From assembly GCA_018671515.1 (NCBI GenBank), contig JABHHN010000039.1:1-42001 (forward strand): 42,001 nucleotides of DNA, read 5' to 3'. The position numbers and the translations under genes are program-made. The notes beneath the pieces were generated by a model. That model had not been told where the DNA came from. It saw only the letters and a list, made by a program, of their open reading frames with translations, and did no database searches. Origin of the DNA: an archaeon. Lineage in GTDB: Archaea; Nanobdellota; Nanobdellia; Woesearchaeales; GW2011-AR15. Shown here in pieces: positions 31,494-40,093 of the stretch (its first letter is position 1; the number at the start of each line of letters is the position of its first letter).

Positions 31494-33415
31494 GGTGTTG
31501 TTTTTTCAATTGTTGAAATTATAGTTTCAGCTTTTCCCAATGTACTTATTAAACCTTTATCAGTCTCATCATTAGGATTTATTGCATTTAATTGATTTTT
31601 TAATTTTGAAATATCATCAGTACTATCCTGAATCTGTTTTAAAAGATTCAGATCATCAATTATTTTTTCAGATGTTCTTTTCTCCTTTATGTTTGACTCT
31701 GCCCAATCAAGATCTATAAGTAATCTCTCAATAATTTTTAATGTATCATTATATCTTTTTAATGTTGAAAATTTTGGAGGATCCATGTTTTGCTCTGTTT
31801 CTTCAACTATAAAATTTGGACTAGATTTTTTTGTTGAAAGTGCACTAACAGTTCTTGATAATGAACCAATATTTCCTGCAAAATCTACTGGTGCAACTCT
31901 ATAATAATATGTTATTCCATTTTCTACATCATCATCAATATATATATCATCAAATGTTTTTGTGTAATAATGTATATAATCAGTATTTGATGAAACTGAT
32001 CTATAAATATTAAATTCCTTGACATCTTCCAAATCATAGAACCACCTAAGAGTTATATCTCCAAGAACATCTGATGTTGCTTCTATACTTGTTATTTCTA
32101 TAGGTTTTGATGTATCAATCAAAAATGTTGCTCCATCTGTTATTTCATTTCCTTTTATTCCATTGATATCTACACCTGAATAACTAAATACTCCAATTTT
32201 ATCATTTTCATAATCTTCTAATATCATGTATCCAACATAAAGATTTGAACCAGATTTTTCTAAAGATACATATCTTGAAAATGTAGGTGAATCTGTAAAA
32301 CTATATGAGAGAGTTGGTATTGATCTTAGATTTTTTGAAGGAAGAACAGTCACTTCATATGTTCCTGCCTTTAATGGTGGTTCTACATCAACAGAGATTA
32401 TTGCTGTAGGTGGCAATTCAACTTCAATTGTATAATCAAGAGAATGTTCATTACCAACTATATCTCTGCATTTTATATAATATTTATTATCACCAACTTC
32501 TAAATTAGTAAGTGTTGATGAAAAATAAGTCTCATTATTTTCTTCAAAAGATATCATATTTCCAAATGATTCATCATCATCTGAGTATTTACATGTTGAT
32601 TTCTCATTTGTTTTTATTCTGAAATCCACAAAGTCCTGAGTAATAGATGACTTTGGATTAACTACTTCAATTTCAGGATTACTTGTATCAACTATAAACA
32701 TAATTGTAGTTGAGATCTGCATCGTAAAGTCAAAACTATCTTTACATTTTACATATACTTCATGAAGACCTTCTGATAGTGGGGATGTAAATGTGTATTC
32801 ATGTATTTTTTGAGTCCCAAAAAATATGAAATCCATATCATCAAATGCTTCATCATGATCTAGTGATCCTTTACATATTGAATCTCTATTTGTATCTACA
32901 TCAATAGTTGGAGTATTATCTGAAATTACAGGAGGAAGTTCATCATCAACTACTGTTGACTGTCCTTCTATTACACTTACATTTACTTCTAATGGTTCTA
33001 CCTGATGAACAATGATTGTTGATTCAGCTTGTCCTAATGAAGTGGCAGTTAATGGATTTGTTGTACTATAATCTATATAAGCTGAATAGACTCCACCATT
33101 TGGATTACTACATTGTATTGTCCATGAAGGTGTAATTGTTGACGCGGAAAGTGGAGCAATATTTCCAATATTCACTTCCTGATTTGTAATATGAGCAAGT
33201 CCAGAATTACCAATAATCATAAGTTTTGCTTTCACATCAGTAAGTGTTGTGTTTAACTGATTAGTCACACCTGTTGCACTAAGTGTTACATAATTAGAAT
33301 AATCACCACATAAATCAACAGATGATGGTGATAAGGACACAGTTTGTATATTTGCTGATACAAATGATATCATAAAAAGCATTACAATTATTGGAGTCAA
33401 GGTTTTAGATTTCAT
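31469..33415 (-). CDS. Large exported multidomain surface protein with fibronectin-III-like domain
   Basis: 648 residues. Signal peptide of about 22 residues (MISFVSA-NIQ cleavage). Beta-sandwich domains follow: an N-terminal one up to about residue 160, two Ig-like modules, each with a CKYS/CKGS to YIKCRD/YVKCKD disulfide pair and a DTS(N/K)P(E/I) linker, and a fibronectin-III-like domain near 440-545 (TSIEATSDVLGDITLRWFYDLEDVKEFNIYRS, YYYRVAPVDFAGNIGSLS). It ends with a helical stalk and no anchor. Such proteins adhere or cover the cell surface (inference). The start overlaps the ribbon-helix-helix stop as ATGA. Confidence 0.75.
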   Translation of the reverse strand: MKSKTLTPIIVMLFMISFVSANIQTVSLSPSSVDLCGDYSNYVTLSATGVTNQLNTTLTDVKAKLMIIGNSGLAHITNQEVNIGNIAPLSASTITPSWTIQCSNPNGGVYSAYIDYSTTNPLTATSLGQAESTIIVHQVEPLEVNVSVIEGQSTVVDDELPPVISDNTPTIDVDTNRDSICKGSLDHDEAFDDMDFIFFGTQKIHEYTFTSPLSEGLHEVYVKCKDSFDFTMQISTTIMFIVDTSNPEIEVVNPKSSITQDFVDFRIKTNEKSTCKYSDDDESFGNMISFEENNETYFSSTLTNLEVGDNKYYIKCRDIVGNEHSLDYTIEVELPPTAIISVDVEPPLKAGTYEVTVLPSKNLRSIPTLSYSFTDSPTFSRYVSLEKSGSNLYVGYMILEDYENDKIGVFSYSGVDINGIKGNEITDGATFLIDTSKPIEITSIEATSDVLGDITLRWFYDLEDVKEFNIYRSVSSNTDYIHYYTKTFDDIYIDDDVENGITYYYRVAPVDFAGNIGSLSRTVSALSTKKSSPNFIVEETEQNMDPPKFSTLKRYNDTLKIIERLLIDLDWAESNIKEKRTSEKIIDDLNLLKQIQDSTDDISKLKNQLNAINPNDETDKGLISTLGKAETIISTIEKTTPQKLDVTT

Positions 33416-33579
33416 TTTAGTTTATCTAACACCCCCTTATCTTTTTTTATTGCTTCAGCTATAGCTCTCTCTATATAATCATTTAATGTAGTATTAGTAA
33501 GAACAGAAATTACTTTGGCTTTAGTGTGAATTTCATCACTAAGTCCAATATTTACATATTTTTTTGTTTTTTTAACCAT
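33412..33579 (-). CDS. Ribbon-helix-helix protein coupled to the surface-protein gene
   Basis: 55 residues: KKYVNIGLSDEIHTKAKVISVLTNTTLNDYIERAIAEAIKKDKG is a textbook ribbon-helix-helix chain. Its TGA overlaps the ATG of the 648-residue exported protein (ATGA, 33412-33415), so the two share a message and translation is coupled. It most likely regulates this operon (inference). Confidence 0.85.
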   Translation of the reverse strand: MVKKTKKYVNIGLSDEIHTKAKVISVLTNTTLNDYIERAIAEAIKKDKGVLDKLK

Positions 33580-33782
33580 GCGCGATTGGTATACTTTTTT
33601 AGCTACTATATTAGTTTTATAACACTTCTTATATAAATATCTTTCTCTTTTTACTTATTTATATATCTTTCTAATGTTTATTATGTTTGTCGGCATTATA
33701 TATTAATTTAGTATAGAGAAGAATCTAATTTACCTTATTTTTTGGCTTTTAATTATAAAGATGAATCATTATAATGAAATTA

Positions 33783-33826
33783 CAGAGCAAGCCAGAACAT
33801 GTCTTGCAGGGAGCTTGCTTCCTGCT
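33783..33826 (+). repeat. Dispersed two-hairpin element, copy 3
   Basis: Hairpin GCAAG-CCAGAACATGT-CTTGC (33787-33807) runs into hairpin GCAGGGAG-CTTG-CTTCCTGC (33806-33825). The upstream flank TTACAG(AG) matches copy 2. No linker and no CTAGTGACT tail, so this is a compact variant. It lies in the 324-bp gap between a ribbon-helix-helix and a zinc-ribbon gene; the rest of that gap is A+T-rich with promoters only. Confidence 0.7.
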
Positions 33827-33903
33827 ATATTTTAGAATAAATATTAAAATTCAATTTTAAAAAAATTATAAATATTAAACAAGAAAAATTTAAAATTAAA
33901 ACC

Positions 33904-34029
33904 TCAAGAAATTGCAATCATCTTATTGCATTTTGGACAATGATACATACTATATGTATCCCCACCTATAAGATTCTCACGCACATAAACTAAATTTGTT
34001 TTGCAAGACCTACAGGTTTTAGCTGCCAT
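33904..34029 (-). CDS. 41-residue zinc-ribbon protein
   Basis: MAAKTCRSCKTNLVYVRENL then a short loop and YHCPKCNKMIAIS: two CxxC knuckles (TCRSC, HCPKC) about 26 residues apart, enough for one structural zinc. Similar mini zinc ribbons are scattered in archaeal genomes without known function. It is divergent from the M28 peptidase gene across a structured spacer. Confidence 0.75.
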   Translation of the reverse strand: MAAKTCRSCKTNLVYVRENLIGGDTYSMYHCPKCNKMIAIS

Positions 34030-34136
34030 AATATAATATATGTATTGTGAGTTTATAAATGTTCTATTTTAATTCATAAAAAAATAATGAAAATTCACTA
34101 GTTTGTAAATCACTAAAAAAGCTAAACTTTTTTGTG

Positions 34137-34234
34137 CCCCAGAAATTTATAATTTCTGAGGGTTTCAACTTGCAAAGTCGAATTGGTTGAGTCTGAATCA
34201 ACAAACTTAAGTATGTGCTATTAGCCTCGACTTT
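34137..34234 (+). ncRNA. Candidate structured RNA upstream of the M28 peptidase
   Basis: Two strong folds in a row. The first is CAGAAATT-TAT-AATTTCTG with flanking CCC/GGG (34137-34162). The second is a long arm closed by AAAGTCGA/TCGACTTT (34174-34181, 34227-34234) with inner hairpin GTTGA/TCAAC (34186-34202) and palindrome ACTTAAGT (34205-34212), a three-way-junction layout. A TATA-like ATTATAAGTA before the peptidase ATG lies after the element, so it is probably a separate RNA rather than that gene's leader. Confidence 0.45.
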
Positions 34235-34273
34235 ACAATAATCATTATAAGTAAATGAAAAATAGTATTTAAC

Positions 34274-35410
34274 ATGAACAATTATCCATTAGACTTTATT
34301 GAAAATATATGTAATAATATAGGTCCTAGACTTCCTGGAAGTAAAAATGAAGAAAAAGCAGGACAATATATAAAAAAAGAACTTGAAAAATATTGTGATG
34401 AAATTAAAGTAGAAGAATTTTATACTCCAATTTTAAAAAAATTTGTCTTGTTAAAAATATCAACTGCCTTTTTTTTAATATCTGCTATTTATTATATCAT
34501 ATCACCAATTTTCTCATTTATTATGATTCTTTTATATGTTGTTTTTATGGGATTACTAATCATATATCCTGAAATCATTGACAATTTTCTACCTAAAAAA
34601 AAATCATATAATATAATAGGTGTAAAAAAAGCTAAAAAAACTGGCAATAAAAAAGTTGTATTTTCTGCACATCATGATTCAGGATATGTTATGCCTTTAT
34701 TTGAAAAATCTAAAAACGGATTTTTCTTATTAAAATTCAATATGATAATTTCTTTATTTTCTATTTTAATCATTGTTGCTAATTTTCTATTTGGTTATAA
34801 AACAATTTGGTTGTTTTATTATCTTATATTTTCAGGAATAATTCAATTTTATATCTCGACAAATATTAATTCAAAAAAAAAATCATTAGGTGCAAATGAT
34901 AATTTATCAAGTGTTGCTACAATATTAAATATTGCAAAAAATGTTAAGAATCAAAAAAATGTTGACTTGATGTTTATTTCTTTTGGGTCTGAAGAAGCTG
35001 GTTGTGTTGGTTCACAAAAATTTGTAAGAAAAAACTACAAAGATATCAAAAATTCAATAAATATAAATTTTGAATCTGTTGGATGTGGTGATTACTTTGG
35101 TTTTTTGAAAAGTGAAAAATTTGGAAGAATAAAATATGATTATAAAAATTCAGATAAATTTTCAAGCATAATTAAAAAAAATGATGGAAAAATAATAAAT
35201 AAAAACATTGGACAATTTGGGAAGAGCGATGGAGGAAGTTTTGCTAAATCTAAAATAAAATCTATATGTATCATTGGAACAAATAAATATGGACACATAC
35301 CTAACTGGCATTCTATAAATGATGTTTTTAAAAATATAAAACCCAAAAATATTGATATTCTTACTAAATCATCATTAGAATATATTTCATCATTACAAAA
35401 TAAACAATAA
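34274..35410 (+). CDS. M28-family zinc peptidase with membrane insertions
   Basis: 378 residues. Zinc-site residues of M28 peptidases are in order: FSAHHDSG (His, Asp), GANDNLSS (bridging Asp), GSEEAG (catalytic and ligand Glu), INFESVG (Glu/Asp position) and NWHSIND (last His). Two hydrophobic insertions, about residues 60-100 and 150-195, add four membrane helices between motifs, so this is a membrane-bound aminopeptidase-like enzyme, reminiscent of Fxna/Ermp-type proteins. Topology relative to the active site is not determined. The gene has a TATA-like box about 26 bp before the ATG. Confidence 0.85.
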   Translation: MNNYPLDFIENICNNIGPRLPGSKNEEKAGQYIKKELEKYCDEIKVEEFYTPILKKFVLLKISTAFFLISAIYYIISPIFSFIMILLYVVFMGLLIIYPEIIDNFLPKKKSYNIIGVKKAKKTGNKKVVFSAHHDSGYVMPLFEKSKNGFFLLKFNMIISLFSILIIVANFLFGYKTIWLFYYLIFSGIIQFYISTNINSKKKSLGANDNLSSVATILNIAKNVKNQKNVDLMFISFGSEEAGCVGSQKFVRKNYKDIKNSININFESVGCGDYFGFLKSEKFGRIKYDYKNSDKFSSIIKKNDGKIINKNIGQFGKSDGGSFAKSKIKSICIIGTNKYGHIPNWHSINDVFKNIKPKNIDILTKSSLEYISSLQNKQ

Positions 35411-35467
35411 AATATTTAAGGGTATAAGTAAAACAAAATTTATTAAGCACACTTAGGGTGGGAATAA

Positions 35468-36718
35468 ATCGTAGCGCAACTAATATTATTTACAGGATTA
35501 ATCATCATTATAGGATATATATCTAGTATTTTTGCAGAAAAAACTAAAATTCCTGAATCTTTATTACTTATCTCAATGGGTTTTTTAATAGGCCCTGTAT
35601 TTAAAGTAGTAGATTCTTCAAGCATCAGAGATTTTGTAACATCATTTACAATTATTGCAATTGTCATAGTCCTTATAGATAATGGGTTAGAATTTAATAT
35701 CCCTATGTTATTTAAAACTATGATTGATTCAACATTATTTACACTTTCTGTAAATATTTTGATAACTATAATAGTAGGATTGGTCCTTAGTACAATATTT
35801 AAATGGAATCTTTTATTTTCATATTTCATAGGAGTAATATCAGCTGGATCAACAACAATAATAATCCCATTCTTATTAAAAGATAAGGAAGTCCAAAAAG
35901 ATGCTAAAAAACTAATTTCATTAGAATCTATATTAAATGATACATCATTAATAATTATTGCTGTGGCTATACTTGAAATGATAAAAACTGGTGAGCCAAG
36001 AGCAATGGACGCAATAATATTTGGTCTTAGAATAATACTAATTGAATTTGTCAAAGGAATAATTTTTGCAGCGATATTTTTTGCAATATGGTTTAAATCA
36101 GTAAAAGCAATCCCAACTCATAAAAAAAGAAATTATATATTCATATTAGGTCTACTTTTTATTCTTTATAGCTTCACTGAGATATTACAAGGAAATGGCA
36201 TAATTGCAGTCCTTACATTTTCAATATTACTTGGAAATGTAACATCTATTATGAAATTACTTAAACTAAAAGATAAAAGATATAGAAAAGATCATATTGA
36301 AACATTAAAATCAATCGAGCTTATCCAGATGGATTTTTCATTTTTCACAAGATCTTTATTTTTTGTTGTTCTAGGTTTATTAATTGACATAAATTCATAT
36401 ACCCTTATGACTTTTGCAATTGCACTAACTTTAATACTTATAATTTTAATTACTAGATTTGTATGTGTAAAATCAATCTTTGCAATAGAACACAGATATA
36501 AAAAACATAAACAAAATATAATCACAATAGTTCCAAAAGGATTTATTGCAACACTTCTAATATTTTTACCATATAGTGAAGGTATTTTCATACCTCAACT
36601 TGGTGAAGTTTCTGTATTGATAATAGTTGGAATGTCCTTTATTGCCATCTATGGTAATAAATTATTAAAAGGAAAAAAAGCATTCATTGAAAAAGGGATA
36701 ACTGATTTTAAAGAATAA
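35468..36718 (+). CDS. CPA-type Na+/H+ antiporter, probable ATC start
   Basis: Monovalent cation:proton antiporter of the NhaP/KefB type, about 416 residues and 12 membrane helices. The first in-frame ATG (35576) would remove helix 1. Upstream, the frame from ATC 35468 encodes VAQLILFTGLIIIIGYISSI and then KTKIPESLLLISMG, the conserved TM1-loop of the family (compare K-T-x-IP-hyphen-x-L-L-I). AGGGTGGGA ends five bases before ATC. Conserved features inside include GVISAGSTTIIIPFLL and SLESILNDTSLI, which hold the transport-site Asn-Asp (LND). Confidence 0.85.
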   Translation: MVAQLILFTGLIIIIGYISSIFAEKTKIPESLLLISMGFLIGPVFKVVDSSSIRDFVTSFTIIAIVIVLIDNGLEFNIPMLFKTMIDSTLFTLSVNILITIIVGLVLSTIFKWNLLFSYFIGVISAGSTTIIIPFLLKDKEVQKDAKKLISLESILNDTSLIIIAVAILEMIKTGEPRAMDAIIFGLRIILIEFVKGIIFAAIFFAIWFKSVKAIPTHKKRNYIFILGLLFILYSFTEILQGNGIIAVLTFSILLGNVTSIMKLLKLKDKRYRKDHIETLKSIELIQMDFSFFTRSLFFVVLGLLIDINSYTLMTFAIALTLILIILITRFVCVKSIFAIEHRYKKHKQNIITIVPKGFIATLLIFLPYSEGIFIPQLGEVSVLIIVGMSFIAIYGNKLLKGKKAFIEKGITDFKE

Positions 36719-36729
36719 AATCCAAAAAA

Positions 36730-37095
36730 TTATTTTCTTATTCCCATATGTATTTTCTTTACATCAAATATCAAAAAAAGATATATTGAATAAATCAAAT
36801 ATATTATTGTTGCTAATAATGTTTCCATTACAGCAAAACCAATTGATGCAAACATCATAAGCACTACAACAATCTTAACGGGATTAAGATATACTTTTTT
36901 TGTATGTTTTAATAAAAATAATCCCATCATAAGTATCAATATTGAAAATAAAAAAACAATAGTTGAAATATAGTCATCACTAATTAATACAGATAAAACC
37001 TGTATCAAAATTCCTGAAATTATCATCAGATAGCTATTTGGCCTATGATGAAGATGATGATGCTTATAATGTATAAAATGATGATGATTACTCAT
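36730..37095 (-). CDS. Small membrane protein with His-rich N-terminus
   Basis: 121 residues. Residues 4-18 hold ten histidines (HHHFIHYKHHHLHHR), then three or four membrane helices and a basic end. Such His tails bind Ni or Zn in other proteins, but no metal transporter family is recognised here. The start overlaps the 6-phosphogluconolactonase stop as ATGA (37092-37095), so the two are one operon. Confidence 0.65.
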   Translation of the reverse strand: MSNHHHFIHYKHHHLHHRPNSYLMIISGILIQVLSVLISDDYISTIVFLFSILILMMGLFLLKHTKKVYLNPVKIVVVLMMFASIGFAVMETLLATIIYLIYSIYLFLIFDVKKIHMGIRK

Positions 37096-37814
37096 ATTGT
37101 ACCTGATATTGCATATATTTTAGCTTCTTCGTTAATTATACTTAATTTTGCTGGGCAATCCTCTAATTTAACTTTATCATCTAAAAAATTATTATAAGCT
37201 ATTTTTTTTCCTTCACCTATAAAAAAAAGCATAATTGAATTTGCATTTAATACCATTTTTGGAGTCAAACTCATTCTCCTCCCAGGTGGTTTTGGTGAAT
37301 TAGTAACCAACATGAAACCTGATTTTTTTTCTTTTAGGTTTGGATGATTCGGAAATAATGATGCAATGTGACCATCTTCTCCAACTCCTAAAACTAATAT
37401 ATCAATATTTTCTTTTAATTTTAATAATTCTTTATTATATTCTTTTATTTCATGTATTGGATCATCTGATTCACCAATATATCTATGGATATTTTCTTTT
37501 TTAAGAAATCCTTTTTTAATCATGTCATCTAAAAATGATTCCTTTGCAAGTCTATAATTACTTTGTTTATCCTCAGGTCCTACTAATCTTTCATCTGCCC
37601 AGAAAAAATGTATCTTATTCCATTCGTCAATTGTTAATGAATGAGTTTCCTTAAATCCATCAAATAATGCTTTAATACTTCTTCCTCCTGGAATTGCAAC
37701 AGTAACTATTTCTTCTTGTCTTAAAACTTTTTTTATTTCATGACAAAAGTATGATACAGAATCAACTTTAAGATGTGTATAATCATGTACTTCAACTAAT
37801 TTTACATTATCCAT
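37092..37814 (-). CDS. pgl: 6-phosphogluconolactonase
   Basis: 240 residues of the DevB/Pgl type. TVAIPGGRSIKALFDG binds substrate phosphate, HFFWADERLVGPEDKQSNYRLAKE is the family core, GVGEDGHIASLFPNHP carries the catalytic His, and NSPKPPGRRMSLTPKMV closes it. It hydrolyses 6-phosphogluconolactone in the oxidative pentose phosphate pathway; neighbours for that pathway are not in the window. The downstream His-rich membrane protein is coupled by ATGA. Confidence 0.93.
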   Translation of the reverse strand: MDNVKLVEVHDYTHLKVDSVSYFCHEIKKVLRQEEIVTVAIPGGRSIKALFDGFKETHSLTIDEWNKIHFFWADERLVGPEDKQSNYRLAKESFLDDMIKKGFLKKENIHRYIGESDDPIHEIKEYNKELLKLKENIDILVLGVGEDGHIASLFPNHPNLKEKKSGFMLVTNSPKPPGRRMSLTPKMVLNANSIMLFFIGEGKKIAYNNFLDDKVKLEDCPAKLSIINEEAKIYAISGTI

Positions 37815-37935
37815 AATATATTTTTAGGTGACCAATTTTATAAAGTTTTTGAAAAAAGAAAATTAAACTGTATTAATCGGAAAATTAATTATTTTCTTAA
37901 AATCCATGAAATACAATATTTCCATTAATACTAGG

Positions 37936-37956
37936 AAAAAAGATTTCATCTTTTTT
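37936..37956. terminator. Hairpin terminator, bidirectional
   Basis: AAAAAAGAT-TTC-ATCTTTTTT: nine-pair hairpin with T-tract. It separates the pgl promoter side from the structured segment at 37968. Confidence 0.5.
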
Positions 37957-37967
37957 CTCTTTCACAT

Positions 37968-38038
37968 GCAAGTCCTTTTATAATTCATTTACATTCGTAT
38001 TGTCAAAGTTATAATAACTTTAACATTTTAGGACTTGC
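37968..38038. ncRNA. Candidate structured RNA in the pgl-GNAT gap
   Basis: GCAAGTCCT (37968-37976) and AGGACTTGC (38030-38038) form a perfect nine-pair outer stem around 53 nt that hold a second hairpin AAAGTTA-TAA-TAACTTT (38005-38021). A further small hairpin AGAGC-ATA-GCTCT follows. Not related in sequence to the GCAAGCCAG elements beyond GCAAG. Strand is unknown. Confidence 0.4.
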
Positions 38039-38109
38039 TATAAAAAAGAGCATAGCTCTAAATTAATAATGAAAAAAATTTATAAATTAAATAAATCACA
38101 AATAATCTT

Positions 38110-38544
38110 ATGCTTAAAATTAGACTTACAAAAAATAAATCTGAATTTTTAAAAGTATTAAAAATAAGAAAAGAAGTATTTGTAAAGGAACAAAATGTCG
38201 CACTTGATATTGAAGTAGATGGACTTGATTCATCATCAAAACATGTCATGGCTACCTATAATGATAAAGTAATTGGATGTGCAAGATTAAGGTTTTACAA
38301 AAATAAATTAAAAGCTCAAAGAATTGCAGTTCTAAGAAAATATAGAGGAAAAGGTTTTGGTAAAGATTTGATGTTGTATATTGTAAAATATGCAAAAAGA
38401 AAGAAATTAAAAGAAGTCTATTTTGAAGCACAGTATTATATTAAAGGATTCTATGAAAAATTAGGTTTCAAAGTACGAGGAAAATCTTTCATTGAAGAAT
38501 GTACAGGAATTAAGCATATTGAAATGTATATGAAGATTAAATAA
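38110..38544 (+). CDS. GNAT-family N-acetyltransferase (ElaA/YjcF-like)
   Basis: 144 residues. IRKEVFVKEQNVALDIEVDGLD is the hallmark of the ElaA/YjcF group, IGCARLRF leads to the acetyl-CoA loop AVLRKYRGKGFGKDLM (R-x-x-G-x-G), and AQYYIKGFYEKLGFKVRGKSFIEECTGIKHIEM closes the fold. The acceptor substrate is unknown. TTTATAAATTAA about 26 bp upstream supports a leaderless start at 38110. Confidence 0.92.
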   Translation: MLKIRLTKNKSEFLKVLKIRKEVFVKEQNVALDIEVDGLDSSSKHVMATYNDKVIGCARLRFYKNKLKAQRIAVLRKYRGKGFGKDLMLYIVKYAKRKKLKEVYFEAQYYIKGFYEKLGFKVRGKSFIEECTGIKHIEMYMKIK

Positions 38545-38573
38545 AGAAAAAAATCAAAAAAAAAAATATTTGC

Positions 38574-39977
38574 TTATTTTGCTGCTTCTGCTAGTTTCTG
38601 ATCAATTGCTGATTTAAATGCTGCAAATGGTTGAGAACCTACAACTTGCACTGCTTCAATTGTACCATCATCAGATGAAACTCCAATAAAGAATCCAGGT
38701 GTTCCACTATTTCTAGCTGCTGCACCATCTTGAAGATCTGCTTCTATTTCAGCTGCAACTTCAGGATCAACTAAACATTCAACATAAGCATCCATATCAA
38801 GTTCAAGTTCTTCAGCCCAAGCATTATAATTTGAGGTACCAATTAAACCTTGATTTTCAAATATTTTGTCATGGTATTCCCAGAATTTACCTTGTTTATC
38901 TGCACAATTCGCAGCAATTGCTGCAGGCTTTGCCTCTGCATGGAATCCAAGTGGAAAATCTCTAAAAACTAATTTTACTTTTCCTGTCTCAATATATTCA
39001 GTTCTTATCTGACCAAGAGTTTGTGTATAAAATCTGCTACAAAATGGACATTCATAATCACTAAATTCAATTATTGTTACAGGTGCATTTTCATCTCCTT
39101 CAACTGGATCATCATCCATACTTACTTTAATTGCATTTGGTGCTGTTGGCGCTACTGGTGCACTTGGCTCTGGTGCGCTAGGTGCTTCACCACCTATTGC
39201 TGCATCGATTATTGGTTTAAATGCTGCAAATGGTTGTGCTCCTACTAATTTTCTTCCATTTACAAAGAATGTTGGTGTTCCACTAACACCTTTTTGCTGA
39301 CCTTCTTTAAGATCTTTTGCAACAATGTCTGCCTTTTCATTATTATCAACACATAAATTAAATTTATCCATATCAAGACCTAATTCTTCAGCCCAAACTT
39401 TATAATTTGCTGTACTTAATGCTCCTTGGTTATCAAAAAGTTTATCGTGGTATTCCCAGAAATTACCTTGATCTCTTGCACATTCTGCTGCTTCAGATGC
39501 ACCTTGTGCCTGCTTGTGAAACCCTAATGGAAAATTCTTAAAAACAACTTCAACTTTATCACCATATGTTTTTTTTATCTCTTCGACTGTTGGAACTGCT
39601 CTTGAACAATAAGGGCACTCAAAATCGCTAAATTCTTCAATAATTACTTTACCTTCTGTTGGTGCTTTTTCACCTTCATTATCAGATTCTGCTTCCTTGT
39701 AGCTTTCTCCTGTAATAGAATTCAATACTTTAATTGCATCAATCAATATATTCTTGTCTCCTTCTTCTGACAACTTCATTGATATTGAATTTAAATCCTC
39801 TGAAGTTTTCATCTCTTTACTCCTAAAATCAAATCCATCTGTAATCAATGTTGTTATGAATAATATTGCAAATAGATATGTTGCGTATTTCCAAAAATCA
39901 TTTCTTGGTCTTCTTGGTGGTTCATGACTTGTATGCTTACCATGATCACTATGTTGTTTTTTTGCTTGATGTTTCAT
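38574..39977 (-). CDS. Membrane-anchored tandem DsbA-like thiol oxidoreductase
   Basis: 467 residues from ATG 39977; a 54-residue extension is open but overlaps uppP and lacks a ribosome site, while GGAG lies before 39977. A His/Lys-rich cytoplasmic start is followed by one membrane helix (about 29-46), then two homologous thioredoxin_4/DsbA domains facing out. Active sites are FECPYC (Cys121, Cys124) and YECPFC (Cys309, Cys312). Each domain has the same trailing signature (FPLGFH, FWEYHDK(L/I)F, GTP with cis-Pro). A Pro/Ala linker joins them. A disulfide-forming role is supported by the Cys-rich exported proteins in this window. Confidence 0.9.
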   Translation of the reverse strand: MKHQAKKQHSDHGKHTSHEPPRRPRNDFWKYATYLFAILFITTLITDGFDFRSKEMKTSEDLNSISMKLSEEGDKNILIDAIKVLNSITGESYKEAESDNEGEKAPTEGKVIIEEFSDFECPYCSRAVPTVEEIKKTYGDKVEVVFKNFPLGFHKQAQGASEAAECARDQGNFWEYHDKLFDNQGALSTANYKVWAEELGLDMDKFNLCVDNNEKADIVAKDLKEGQQKGVSGTPTFFVNGRKLVGAQPFAAFKPIIDAAIGGEAPSAPEPSAPVAPTAPNAIKVSMDDDPVEGDENAPVTIIEFSDYECPFCSRFYTQTLGQIRTEYIETGKVKLVFRDFPLGFHAEAKPAAIAANCADKQGKFWEYHDKIFENQGLIGTSNYNAWAEELELDMDAYVECLVDPEVAAEIEADLQDGAAARNSGTPGFFIGVSSDDGTIEAVQVVGSQPFAAFKSAIDQKLAEAAK

Positions 39978-40093
39978 GTTTTTACCCCGCTCCTTAAATT
40001 TTTTATATTTTAATATAATCTTTTTATTTTTGAGTGCTTTATAAACATAGATAAAAATAAAGAAAATAATAGGTAAAAATAGGTAAAAAAACC

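Noticed and set aside
35443-36054. 203-codon ORF on the minus strand over the antiporter gene
   Set aside because: It is antisense to conserved antiporter helices, and its Ile/Asn/Thr-rich product looks like an A+T-rich shadow without motifs.
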